The notes under the pieces were generated by a model. The model made no database searches, had not been told where the DNA came from, and was given only the letters and a program-made list of their open reading frames with translations. The position numbers and the translations under genes are program-made. From contig NZ_WTVK01000002.1 in NCBI RefSeq assembly GCF_012910805.1, forward strand, positions 1 to 64,000: 64,000 nt of DNA, written 5' to 3'. Every line of letters starts with the position of its first letter. Within the stretch, counting starts at the first letter, position 1. The stretch is from Aromatoleum evansii. GTDB taxonomy: Bacteria > Pseudomonadota > Gammaproteobacteria > Burkholderiales > Rhodocyclaceae. Positions 35,571 through 43,963 of the stretch are shown in pieces.

Positions 35571-36806
35571 TCAGACCGCGGCGAAGACGCGAAAGTGCTC
35601 GGGCAGCGGCGCGTTCTCGAGGCTGCGCTGGGTGAAGATGTAACGCCCGTCGCAGACGAAGCCGAGATCGCCCCAATCGACGGCATTCAAGGCGTCACGG
35701 AAGGCCGCGAGCTCGACGTCCTCGCGCCGCGGAAACACCGCCAGCACCGCGCCGTCGTAGTGCGGGCAGTCGTGCAGGAAGAAGGGCTGCGGCCGGCGCG
35801 TGCGTCCATTCACATACACGCGCGGGCGCGCCGACTGGAAATACCCGCGCCCCCAATGCCACCAGTTGCGCTCGTCAAAATTGTTCACGCGGCGCGCGAT
35901 CAGGCGCGCCTTGTGCGGCAGCAGCGCCGCGGGCGGCGGATCTTCGGGATCCACCCACAGCATGCGCCGCGTGGCGCCGCTTTTCACCGTCGCCGAGCAC
36001 ACGAAGTCGCGGTTTCCCGCGGTCGCGTCCGCATAGATGTCGTCGGCGCCGGACACCGCTCCGACCTTGACGAAGGCGACGTCGGACAACCGCAATGGGT
36101 AGTCGCCGCGCGCGAACATCAGGTGGCCGGCGCACTCGACGAGGTGGCGCGTCTGCCACGCCGGCGCTGCGAGCGCATCCGCGAGGCGATCGGCCGCGCC
36201 GATTTCCGCATGGCGCACGCTGCGCTCGAAGTTGTCCTTCTCGAAGCGCCAGATCAGGCAGTTGGGCACCGCGTCGTCGAACACGCGCGCATCCCCGAGC
36301 TCGATCGCGTCGGTAATCGTGCCGCTCGCCATCATCAGGCGGTTGAGCTTCACCGCCGAGGTCACCTTGAGGAAGTCGCGCGGCGTGATGAAGATCAGCT
36401 CGCCGCCCGGCGCGAGGTGGCGCAGGCACTTCTCGATGAAGAACAGGTACAGGTTGGAGCGCCCGTCGAAGTGCTCGTCGTGCAGCAGTTCCCGCGTCGC
36501 GGCCGGGATGTCCTGGAAGCGCACGTAGGGCGGATTGCCGATGATGGTGTCGAAGCGCTCGCTTTCCGGGTAGGCGAAGAAGTCCATCCGCGTCGCGCCG
36601 GGCGGGCAGTGCACGGCGTCGTACTCGATCCCGACCGCGCCCGGCAGATGGCGCAGGAAAGCGCCGTCGCCGCAAGACGGCTCCAGCACGCGGCCGCGAT
36701 TGCGGCGCAGGGCAAGCATCGCGCGCACGACCGCCTCCGGCGTGAACACCTGGCCGAGCGCGGCGACGTCGCGGGCGCGCACCGGCGCATTCATGCCAGT
36801 CGCCAC
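35571..36806 (-). CDS. Solitary N6-adenine DNA methyltransferase
   Basis: A 411-residue class I methyltransferase. QVFTPEAVVRAMLAL and LEPSCGDGAFLRHL form the SAM site, and IIGNPPYVRF is the catalytic NPPY motif of adenine-N6 enzymes. The order SAM site then NPPY marks the gamma class, as in M.TaqI. The C-terminal 200 residues would be the target-recognition domain. No restriction endonuclease or specificity gene adjoins it, so it may be a regulatory or orphan enzyme; an RNA or protein target cannot be excluded. The start may be the ATG at 36806 or 36794. Confidence 0.8.
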   Translation of the reverse strand: MATGMNAPVRARDVAALGQVFTPEAVVRAMLALRRNRGRVLEPSCGDGAFLRHLPGAVGIEYDAVHCPPGATRMDFFAYPESERFDTIIGNPPYVRFQDIPAATRELLHDEHFDGRSNLYLFFIEKCLRHLAPGGELIFITPRDFLKVTSAVKLNRLMMASGTITDAIELGDARVFDDAVPNCLIWRFEKDNFERSVRHAEIGAADRLADALAAPAWQTRHLVECAGHLMFARGDYPLRLSDVAFVKVGAVSGADDIYADATAGNRDFVCSATVKSGATRRMLWVDPEDPPPAALLPHKARLIARRVNNFDERNWWHWGRGYFQSARPRVYVNGRTRRPQPFFLHDCPHYDGAVLAVFPRREDVELAAFRDALNAVDWGDLGFVCDGRYIFTQRSLENAPLPEHFRVFAAV

Positions 36807-37051
36807 GCGAAACGGAGCGGACGGGCGAACCTGGAGCCGGCGAGGTTAAAGCGAGTCGTCATGGAGGAGCGGAATCGATTGAGGAGCGGCCTGCGGAAGA
36901 TAAACCGGGGACGCCCGGCGCGCAAATCGGCAATCCCGGCGCGATCCCCCGTCCGCAAAATGTCGGCCACTGTCGGCACATTTTACACTGCGGTCGTAAT
37001 GCCTACGTCATTGCATAAAATACCTGCTTAAATTCCGTAACTTGCAAAGTT

Positions 37052-37067
37052 TGGCGCAGTTCTTGCA
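37052..37067 (+). promoter_or_regulatory. Sigma-54-like promoter of the PEP-CTERM gene
   Basis: TGGCGCAGTTCTTGCA matches TGGCACG-N4-TTGCA with two mismatches. The GG (37053-37054) and GC (37065-37066) have the required spacing. It would start transcription near 37078, about 38 bases before the ATG. The rest of the 310-base gap from the methyltransferase start (36806) is AT-richer and may hold that gene's promoter and an activator site. Confidence 0.68.
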
Positions 37068-37115
37068 CCGAATTGGTGCAACTCCATTGTCGACGCGGAA
37101 GGAGGTCATGCCGCC

Positions 37116-37772
37116 ATGCCGTCGCGCACCTTGATCACGCGCTGCGCACTTGCTGCTGTGCTTGGCACGACAGTGTCGTCCCCGGCGTGGACAGCGCTCG
37201 GCATCGATGCGCAGAGTGTCGCGAGCTATGGCGGCATCGCGACGCTCACGATCACGCGCGCCGGGCCCACCGCGCCCTCGACCGGATCGGGAACGGTCGC
37301 CGGCATCAGCGGCACGACGAGCTTTTCGATTGCCTGGCTTCCGGGCAGCGGAAACCTCGGATATTCGCTCGCCGAACTGGGCGGTCTGCCGCTCTATGCG
37401 GTCGATCTGGGCGCGGTACTGCCCGGCAGCGCACCGACCAGCCTGGGCCGATATGTGTTCGACCTGTCGCAGCCCACCGCCGCGTTCGATCTGGACGAAC
37501 TCGATCTCGACGGCCCCGCGACCGGCGAGTTCGATGAACTCCTCGCGCTGATCGACGCAGACAGCCAACGCTCCGCGTGGACGGGCAGCGCAACCCAGGG
37601 GATCTTCGCCGCCCATTACCGCCTGATGCTGTTCGACGTACCGACCGGCCTCCTGGCCGCGGATCTCCCGGGCAGCGCAGACGCTGTCGCCGCGGCCGTA
37701 CCGGAGCCGGGCGTACTTGCCCTCGTCGGCATCGGCCTGCTCGGCATCGGGATCAGCCTGCGCCGCCGCTGA
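37116..37772 (+). CDS. PEP-CTERM sorting-signal protein
   Basis: A 218-residue exported protein. The N-terminus is a signal peptide (ITRCALAAVLGTTVSSPAWT), and the C-terminus is a PEP-CTERM tail: VPEPGVLALVGIGLLGIGI followed by SLRRR. The tail is recognised by exosortase (EpsH/XrtA), which removes it during export to the envelope or the extracellular matrix. The body is low in Lys and Cys, rich in Gly, Ser, Asp and Leu, and resembles no domain I know. No exosortase gene is in the window. AAGGAGGT lies nine bases before the ATG. The sigma-54-like promoter upstream agrees with RpoN/PrsR control of PEP-CTERM genes reported in floc-forming betaproteobacteria. Confidence 0.87.
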   Translation: MPSRTLITRCALAAVLGTTVSSPAWTALGIDAQSVASYGGIATLTITRAGPTAPSTGSGTVAGISGTTSFSIAWLPGSGNLGYSLAELGGLPLYAVDLGAVLPGSAPTSLGRYVFDLSQPTAAFDLDELDLDGPATGEFDELLALIDADSQRSAWTGSATQGIFAAHYRLMLFDVPTGLLAADLPGSADAVAAAVPEPGVLALVGIGLLGIGISLRRR

Positions 37773-37916
37773 CCGCAACGGCACTACCGGATCGTCGGCA
37801 AGTGTTCCGGCACGTACCGCTGCCGAACGAACCTTCCCGTGCGGCAAGGCGTCGAATGGCGGATCATGGGGCCACAACGCTCGCAGCCCCAACGCCCCTT
37901 CGTCCGGATCGCCACG

Positions 37917-38708
37917 ATGCCTCTTTCCCCCGCCGAGGTCGCAGAACTCCAGCAGGCGCGCGCCCTCCTTGAGAACCCCGGCCTCGCCGCACGCATCAGC
38001 GAGGCCCTCGGCTCGCCGATCGAGCGCGGCTTCGAAATGCTGCCGAAGCGCTGGAACGCCGCCGTGATGGGGGCGACGCGCAAGGCGATCGAAACCGCGC
38101 TCGACGTCGCGCTGCGCACGCTGGACCACGAGCGCGCAGAGACGCCCGCGAACCGCTGGCACAAGCTCGCGGTGGGCACCACCGGAGCGGCCGGCGGCGC
38201 CTTCGGGCTGGCGGCGCTGGCGATCGAGCTGCCCGTATCGACGACGATCATGCTGCGCTCGATCGCCGACATCGCGCGCAGCGAAGGCGAGGACCTGCGC
38301 AGCCTCGACGCGCGCCTGCAATGCCTGCAGGTGCTCGCGCTGGGCGGCCGCGCCGCAGGCGACGATGCGGCCGAAACCGCCTACTTCGCCGCCCGCGCCG
38401 CAATGGCAAAGGCCGTGTCGGAGGCCGCGCGCTTCCTCGCACAGCAGGGCGCGGTGCAGCACGGCGCCCCCGTCGTCGTCCGGCTCATCGCGCAGCTCGC
38501 CTCGCGCTTCTCGATCAACGTGTCGCAGAAGGTCGCCGCACAGGCGGTGCCGGTGCTGGGCGCCGTCGGCGGCGCGGTGATCAACACCGTCTTCATCGGC
38601 CACTTCCAGGACATGGCGCGCGGGCACTTCATCGTGCGCCGGCTGGAACGGCGCCATGGTGCGGAAGAGGTATGGCGGGTGTATAAGGGGATTCCCAGCC
38701 ACCGCTGA
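37917..38708 (+). CDS. EcsC family protein
   Basis: A protein of about 263 residues from the ATG at 37917, which begins MPLSPAEVAELQQARALLEN as EcsC proteins do; a GTG at 37839 would add 26 residues but has no better ribosome site. Family features are AVGTTGAAGGAFGLAALAIELPVSTTIMLRS-like glycine-rich hydrophobic helices (about 85-125), DIARSEGEDL, and a second hydrophobic segment VPVLGAVGGAVINTVFI. EcsC was first seen beside the Bacillus ecsAB transporter, and its function is unknown. A DUF488 gene follows after 54 bases. Confidence 0.8.
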   Translation: MPLSPAEVAELQQARALLENPGLAARISEALGSPIERGFEMLPKRWNAAVMGATRKAIETALDVALRTLDHERAETPANRWHKLAVGTTGAAGGAFGLAALAIELPVSTTIMLRSIADIARSEGEDLRSLDARLQCLQVLALGGRAAGDDAAETAYFAARAAMAKAVSEAARFLAQQGAVQHGAPVVVRLIAQLASRFSINVSQKVAAQAVPVLGAVGGAVINTVFIGHFQDMARGHFIVRRLERRHGAEEVWRVYKGIPSHR

Positions 38709-38762
38709 GGTCCGCGCGGGCGGCCACGCCCCCTGCGGGGAATGAAGAAAGGAGGGATGGTC

Positions 38763-39188
38763 ATGGTCCTGCGCATCGTCCGCCTGGGCACGCCGCGAGC
38801 GGCCGACGAAGGCCTGCGCATCGGCACGGTACGCCGTCCGCCACGCGGTGTACCGAAGACCGAGTTCGCGACGCAGGACTGGTACGACGTGTGGTATCCC
38901 AACCTCGCCCCGAGCGTCGAGACGATGAAGCTCGCGCAACAGGCGCAGCAGCGACAGGCCCCGGGCGAGTGGCAGGCCTTCGTGAAGCGCTACCGCGCCG
39001 AGATGAACTCACCCGACAACAGCCGCTCGCTCGACGTGCTGGCCGCGCTGTCGCACCAGACGAACTTCTCGGTGGGCTGCTACTGCGCCGACGAGGCGCA
39101 CTGCCACCGCTCGGTGCTGCGCGCGCTGCTCGCGGAGCGCGGCGCGGAGATCGCACCAGCCGCAGCTGAAAGGTGCGACGCGCCCTGA
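38763..39188 (+). CDS. DUF488 family protein
   Basis: A 141-residue protein. The ribosome site AAGGAGG (38749-38755) is seven bases from the ATG at 38763, so that start is chosen over upstream in-frame ATGs at 38742 and 38757. Family features are IGTVRRPPRGVP near the start, WYDVWYPNLAPS, the central FVKRYRAEM and the C-terminal GCYCADEAHCHRSVLRALL, in which C-x-C...CHR is conserved in DUF488. The role is unknown; the cysteine/histidine site suggests metal or redox chemistry. It may form a short operon with the EcsC gene. Confidence 0.83.
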   Translation: MVLRIVRLGTPRAADEGLRIGTVRRPPRGVPKTEFATQDWYDVWYPNLAPSVETMKLAQQAQQRQAPGEWQAFVKRYRAEMNSPDNSRSLDVLAALSHQTNFSVGCYCADEAHCHRSVLRALLAERGAEIAPAAAERCDAP

Positions 39189-39240
39189 ACGACAATGGCG
39201 ATGCCCCACCGCGCACGCTGCGGCGGGGCTCAGGCCGCAA

Positions 39241-40380
39241 TCAGCGGTGGCAGATCGGGTCCGGATTGCTGTCGCGATCGCCTTTGACGGTGCCGCTGGT
39301 GGTCGGCGTGCCCAACAGCAGGATGCCGGCGACGTGCGGGGCGGCCATCGAGGTGCCGGAATAGCTCGTGACGCCGCCGCCATTCTTCGTCGACACGACG
39401 TTTACGCCCGGCGCGGCGCAGTCGACCGGCGGATTGCCGTAGTTGGAGAATGACGCGAAGTTGTCGGCCCCGTCGATCGCCGACACCGTGTAGATGTTCG
39501 CGCCGCTCGCGCTGGCCGGCGAGTACCGGGCGGCGTCGTCGCTCTCGTTGCCGGCCGCGAGGGAGAAGAAGATGCCCTTGCCCGCTGCGTTTTCGACCGC
39601 CGCATTGAGCGACGCGCTGTATCCGCCGCCCAGGCTCATGTTGGCGACATCGCCCGCCTTCGCGACTTGCGCGACATAGTCGATCCCCTTGATCACGCCG
39701 GAGTAGCTGCCGGAGCCGCTGTTGTCGAGCACGCGCACGGCGACGACGGTCGCCCCGGCTGCGACGCCGACGACGTCGCAGGTGTCGTTCTTCGCCGCGA
39801 TCGTCCCGGCGACGTGCGTGCCGTGGCCGTTGCCGTCGTCGGCCGTCGTCTTGCCGCGCACGAGGAAGCTCTTGCTGCGTGCGATATCGACGTTCAGGTC
39901 GGGGTGCTCGAAATCGATGCCGGTGTCGATGACCCACGCGGTGCGGCCCGTGCCGTCACCGGCTCCACCGACGCGCGTGACGCCCCACGGCGTCTGCGGG
40001 GCCGTGCAGGGATAGGTCACGGCCGTGCCCGGCCGGGCGAAGGCGTAGGCGATGGCGTCGGGCTCGTAGGACGCGATCAGCGGATTGGACGCGAGCATGC
40101 GCGCCGCCGCCTCGTCGGGCAGCTTCGCCGCGAAGCCCTTGAGCGCCGTCGTGTAGGTGTGGGTGATCCGCCCACCGGCTCCGGCTGCGAGCGCATTGGC
40201 GTGGCGCGTCACTTCGTTCGCGGGAATGTCGTCGCGCAGCACGAAAATGAAGCTGTTGTGCACCTCCTCGCGCACCTCCACCGACACGCCGAGATTCTCC
40301 GGCTGCATCTGCGCCGCGACGCCGGCAGGCAAGCCGGCGAGGCTGCATACCACGGTCGCTGCAAGTATTCCGTTCCTCAT
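39241..40380 (-). CDS. Secreted subtilisin-like serine protease (S8) with I9 propeptide
   Basis: A 379-residue preproprotein. A signal peptide (MRNGILAATVVCSLAGLPAG) is followed by an I9 inhibitor-type propeptide (FIFVLRDDIPANEV to MLASNPLIASYEPD), then the S8 domain with the intact triad: Asp in VIDTGIDFEHPDL, His in GNGHGTHVAGTIAAK, Ser in SGTSMAAPHVAG, plus the oxyanion-region AAGNESD. It is of the proteinase K type, with several cysteines for disulfides (CDVVG, DCAAPG, DPICHR). No PEP-CTERM or autotransporter tail is present. GGAG lies eight bases before the ATG at 40380. It is divergent from the next gene. Confidence 0.92.
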   Translation of the reverse strand: MRNGILAATVVCSLAGLPAGVAAQMQPENLGVSVEVREEVHNSFIFVLRDDIPANEVTRHANALAAGAGGRITHTYTTALKGFAAKLPDEAAARMLASNPLIASYEPDAIAYAFARPGTAVTYPCTAPQTPWGVTRVGGAGDGTGRTAWVIDTGIDFEHPDLNVDIARSKSFLVRGKTTADDGNGHGTHVAGTIAAKNDTCDVVGVAAGATVVAVRVLDNSGSGSYSGVIKGIDYVAQVAKAGDVANMSLGGGYSASLNAAVENAAGKGIFFSLAAGNESDDAARYSPASASGANIYTVSAIDGADNFASFSNYGNPPVDCAAPGVNVVSTKNGGGVTSYSGTSMAAPHVAGILLLGTPTTSGTVKGDRDSNPDPICHR

Positions 40381-40588
40381 TTTCTGCTCCGTTCGAAAGC
40401 TGGGCGGGGTCGCCGCTCCGCAAGGCACGTCCGCAGACGTCCATAGTGTTCCACTCATGCTCGCAAACACCCCCTTGCGCGAGCAAAACGCCGGGAATCT
40501 TGCGGCGTTCGGCACGATCGCGCAAACATTTTAATGTCATAATTTGTATGCATGACGCGGCATCCCGACCGCGCTCACGGGAGCATAT

Positions 40589-41062
40589 ATGGAGCGACCT
40601 ATCGACTCGGCACAGAGCAAGGCGGAAGCGGCTTTCGACGGCGGGCTGTATTGCGCCGAAAGCGTGGTGCGGGCCCTCGTCGGCACGGCCGAGGAGGCGG
40701 ACCTGTTGACGCGCGCCGCCACCGGATTCTGCAGCGGCGTGGCGCGCACCTGCGGGCCCTGCGGCGCACTGAGCGGCGGCATCATCGGCATCGGCCACGT
40801 GCTGGGCCGCGCACACGCCGACCGCCCGGTCGCCGCCGCCTACGGCGCGGTGCAGGACCTGGTCGTGGAATTCGAGCGCATCTTCGGCGCGCGCGACTGC
40901 GACCGGCTGCTCGGCTGCGACCTGGGCAGCGCCGAGGGTCAGGCGATGTTCCGCGAGCGGCAGCTGCACCGGCGCTGCCGGGAATTCACCGCGCGCGCGG
41001 CCGAACTGGCGACCGCCGCGATCGCCCGCCACCTGCAGCCAGCGGAAGCGTCCGGACGCTGA
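40589..41062 (+). CDS. C_GCAxxG_C_C family cysteine-rich protein
   Basis: A 157-residue protein that fits the C_GCAxxG_C_C family: YCAESVV near residue 21, FCSGVARTCGPCGALSGG near residues 47-64, and CDRLLGCDL then RRCREF downstream. The family's cysteines probably bind a metal or Fe-S centre, and members lie near redox genes in anaerobes; no function is proven. The 208-base gap between it and the divergent protease gene contains no sure promoter. Confidence 0.83.
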   Translation: MERPIDSAQSKAEAAFDGGLYCAESVVRALVGTAEEADLLTRAATGFCSGVARTCGPCGALSGGIIGIGHVLGRAHADRPVAAAYGAVQDLVVEFERIFGARDCDRLLGCDLGSAEGQAMFRERQLHRRCREFTARAAELATAAIARHLQPAEASGR

Positions 41063-41107
41063 CGGCGGCCAGGCGGCGGACGGCCCGCTACGCGGGCCGC
41101 AGTACGT

Positions 41108-41974
41108 TCACTCGATGTTCTGCACCTGTTCGCGCATCTGCTCGATCAGCACCTTCATCTCCATCGCGATGCCGGTGACTTCGGTCGCGGCAGACTTCGA
41201 TGCGAGCGTGTTGGCCTCGCGATTGAGTTCCTGCATCAGGAAGTCGAGGCGCTTGCCGGCGGCCCCGCCGGCCTTGAGGATGCGCTGCACCTCGTCGATG
41301 TGGGCGATCAGGCGCGACAGCTCCTCGGCGACGTCGATTCGCTGGGCGAAGAGGGCGACTTCCTGGCGGATGCGGTCCTCGTCGAGCGAGGCGACCGCCT
41401 CGCGCAGGCGCGTCGTGAGCTTTTCCTGATACTCCGCGACCAGCGCGGGCACGCGCGGCTGGGCCTGGGCGACGAGCTCGCGCATGCGGTCGAGGCGCTC
41501 GCGGATCATCGCCGCGAGCTTGTCGCCTTCGCGGCGGCGCGTTGCGACGAGTTCGTCGAGCGCGGCCTTCGCGAGTTCGAGCACGGCCGGCTGCACTTCG
41601 TCGAACCCCACGCTGTCGTCGGCGAGCATGCCGGGCCAGCGCAGGACCTCGGCCACCGACAGGTGGGCGGCGGACGGCAGGCGGTCGCGCACGCGCGCTT
41701 CCGCGTCGCCCAGCTGCTCGAGCAGCGCGGCGTTGAGGGCGAGGCTGCGCGGCGCGGCGCCGTTGGTCTGGAGGTTGAGCCGGCATTCGACCTTGCCGCG
41801 GGTCAGGCGCGCGGAGATCAGCTCGCGGATGGCCGGTTCGGCCTGGCGCAGCTCGTCACCGATGCGGAAAAACAGGTCGAGGTAGCGCGAATTCACGCTG
41901 CGCAGCTCGAGGTGGATGCTGACGCGACCCAGGTCGCGGGTCTGCACGGCAAAGCCGGTCATGCTGTGGATCAT
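41108..41974 (-). CDS. yicC: YicC family endoribonuclease
   Basis: A 288-residue protein starting MIHSMTGFAVQTRDLG, the family's invariant N-terminus, and ending KVLIEQMREQVQNIE, its invariant C-terminus. LELRSVNSRYLDLFFR and GKRLDFLMQELNREANT are further hallmarks. YicC and its Clostridium homologue YloC are RNases that take part in RNA turnover. It is divergent from the kinase-phosphatase-rph group, matching the yicC/rph pairing in E. coli. The 93-base gap between must hold both promoters. Confidence 0.93.
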   Translation of the reverse strand: MIHSMTGFAVQTRDLGRVSIHLELRSVNSRYLDLFFRIGDELRQAEPAIRELISARLTRGKVECRLNLQTNGAAPRSLALNAALLEQLGDAEARVRDRLPSAAHLSVAEVLRWPGMLADDSVGFDEVQPAVLELAKAALDELVATRRREGDKLAAMIRERLDRMRELVAQAQPRVPALVAEYQEKLTTRLREAVASLDEDRIRQEVALFAQRIDVAEELSRLIAHIDEVQRILKAGGAAGKRLDFLMQELNREANTLASKSAATEVTGIAMEMKVLIEQMREQVQNIE

Positions 41975-42067
41975 CGGTAGTGTCTCCGGGAACCCGCCGC
42001 GATCCTGTACACTGCGGGTTCCAAACAAGAATATGCCGCGGAAAGCCGGGTCCCAGCCTTCCTCCAA

Positions 42068-43018
42068 ATGCCTGCGCAAACGAACTGCCCACTTCCCGCC
42101 GGCTTCCAGCTGGACCAGTACCGGATCGAGCGGCAGCTTTCGCTGGGCGGCTTCTCCATCGTCTATCTCGCCAACGACGCCGAAGGCACGCCGGTCGCGA
42201 TCAAGGAGTACCTGCCCAACTCGCTCGCCCTGCGCAAGGACGGCGAATTCGAGCCGCAGGTCTCCGAGGAGCACATGCCCGCATTCCGCTACGGGATGAA
42301 ATGCTTCTTCGAAGAGGGCCGCTCGCTCGCGAAGCTGATGCACCCCAACGTCGTGCAGGTGCTGAATTTCTTTCGCGCCAACGGCACAGTTTACATGGTG
42401 ATGAAGTTCGAGCGCGGACGCACCTTGCACGACTATATCCAGAAACACCGCGGCGAGGTGAGCGAGCGCTTCATCCGCGTGGTGTTCACTCGCATGCTCA
42501 ACGGCCTGCGCGAGGTGCATGCGCACAAGCTGCTGCACCTGGACATCAAGCCGTCGAACATCTACCTGCGCAACGACGGCACGCCGGTGCTGCTGGACTT
42601 CGGCGCGGCGCGGCAGACGCTGCTGAGCGACCAGCCCATACTGAAGCCGATGTACACGCCCGGCTTCGCGTCGCCCGAACAATTCGAGCACCGCGACGCG
42701 CTGGGGCCGTGGAGCGACATCTACAGCGTAGGGGCGAGCCTGTACGCGTGCGTCACCGGCAATCCCCCGCAGCGATCGGACGAGCGCCTCAAGGACGACA
42801 CGCTCGTGCCGCTACGCAAGACGTACGGCGCGCGGTATTCCGTGCACCTGCTCGACACCGTCGACTGGTGCCTGAAGCTCGACCCGCTGGCGCGCCCGCA
42901 AAGCGTGTATTCGCTGCAGAAGGCGCTGATCCGGCGCGACGAGGACGGCGACGCCGTGCATGCGGGCCTGTTCGGTGACCTCGGTGCACGACTGAAGTCG
43001 TTCATCGGACGTACCTAA
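42068..43018 (+). CDS. Hanks-type Ser/Thr protein kinase, non-RD
   Basis: A 316-residue soluble kinase. The glycine loop is LSLGGFSIVYLA, the ATP lysine lies in VAIKEYLP, the catalytic loop is LHLDIKPSN and the metal motif DFGAAR. The usual Arg before the catalytic Asp is Leu (HLD), so it is a non-RD kinase not expected to need activation-loop phosphorylation. It lacks transmembrane or PASTA segments. Eighteen bases downstream is a PP2C phosphatase gene, so the two form a reversible phosphorylation pair. Targets are unknown; they sit between yicC and rph, in a neighbourhood of RNA-processing genes. Confidence 0.9.
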   Translation: MPAQTNCPLPAGFQLDQYRIERQLSLGGFSIVYLANDAEGTPVAIKEYLPNSLALRKDGEFEPQVSEEHMPAFRYGMKCFFEEGRSLAKLMHPNVVQVLNFFRANGTVYMVMKFERGRTLHDYIQKHRGEVSERFIRVVFTRMLNGLREVHAHKLLHLDIKPSNIYLRNDGTPVLLDFGAARQTLLSDQPILKPMYTPGFASPEQFEHRDALGPWSDIYSVGASLYACVTGNPPQRSDERLKDDTLVPLRKTYGARYSVHLLDTVDWCLKLDPLARPQSVYSLQKALIRRDEDGDAVHAGLFGDLGARLKSFIGRT

Positions 43019-43036
43019 AGACACAAGGAAGCGAGC

Positions 43037-43954
43037 GTGAAGTTCACGATCTACCAGGAAAGCCGCATCGGCCGGCGCAAGAACAACCAGGACCGGCTCG
43101 CCTACAGCTATTCGCGCGATGCGCTGCTGATGGTGGTGGCCGACGGCATGGGCGGGCACCTGCACGGCGAGGTCGCCTCGCACATCTGCGTGCAGTTCAT
43201 CACCGAGGCTTTCCAGCGCGACGCGCGCCCGGTGCTGCGCGACCCCTCCATGTTCCTGTCGCGCGCACTGACCAATGCGCACAACGCGATCCTCGACTAC
43301 GCTTTCGACAAGAACCTCGAGGAGGCGCCGCGCACGACCGTGGTCGCGTGCATCGTCCAGGACGGCTTCGCCTACTGGGCGCACGCGGGCGATTCGCGCC
43401 TGTACGTGCTGCGCCAGGGCAGGATCGCGATGCACACGCGCGACCATTCGCGCGTGCAACTGATGATGGACCAGGGCCTGCTCAACGCCGAGGAGGCCGC
43501 CCACCATCCGGGGCGCAACCGCGTGTACAGCTGCCTCGGCGGCAACCACGCGCCGCAGGTCGAATTCTCCAAGCGCCTGCCGCTGCGCGACGGCGACGTC
43601 CTGGCACTATGCACCGACGGCGTGTGGGGGCCGCTCGGCGACACCGCACTGACCGCCGGGCTGTCGGCACCCGATATCATGCAGGCGGTGCCTGCGCTGA
43701 TGAACCGCGCCGAGGAGCTCGCGGGGCCGAGCTGCGACAACCTGTCGATGATCGCGATGCGCTGGCACGACGACACCACCGAGCCGCACGGCGACGCGGT
43801 ATCGACGCAGACCATGGCGCTGGACAACTTCACGACGCAGCTCGAAAGCTTCGACACCTCGCGCGCACCCGCCTCGCGCTTCGACATCAGCGACGACGAC
43901 ATCGAAAAGGCGATTGCCGAAATCAACGCCGCCATCCAGAAATTCAGCAAATAG
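43037..43954 (+). CDS. PP2C family protein phosphatase
   Basis: A 305-residue phosphatase from the GTG at 43037. PP2C metal-binding motifs are all present: RRKNNQDR, VADGMGGH, AHAGDSRLY and SCDNLSMIA. A C-terminal extension of about 60 residues ends in an acidic helix (ISDDDIEKAIAEINAAIQ). It should reverse phosphorylation by the adjacent kinase. It is followed after 9 bases by rph, so both signalling genes are probably transcribed with rph-rdgB-hemW. Confidence 0.9.
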   Translation: MKFTIYQESRIGRRKNNQDRLAYSYSRDALLMVVADGMGGHLHGEVASHICVQFITEAFQRDARPVLRDPSMFLSRALTNAHNAILDYAFDKNLEEAPRTTVVACIVQDGFAYWAHAGDSRLYVLRQGRIAMHTRDHSRVQLMMDQGLLNAEEAAHHPGRNRVYSCLGGNHAPQVEFSKRLPLRDGDVLALCTDGVWGPLGDTALTAGLSAPDIMQAVPALMNRAEELAGPSCDNLSMIAMRWHDDTTEPHGDAVSTQTMALDNFTTQLESFDTSRAPASRFDISDDDIEKAIAEINAAIQKFSK

Positions 43955-43963
43955 GAACCGCAC

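Noticed and set aside
35571-36806. Restriction-modification system
   Set aside because: No endonuclease, specificity subunit or DNA-damage-related gene lies beside the methyltransferase.
40510-40526. CGGCACGATCGCGCAA, similar to a sigma-54 promoter, between the protease and C_GCAxxG_C_C genes
   Set aside because: The GG and GC are nine bases apart instead of ten, which sigma-54 does not tolerate well, so I do not call a promoter.
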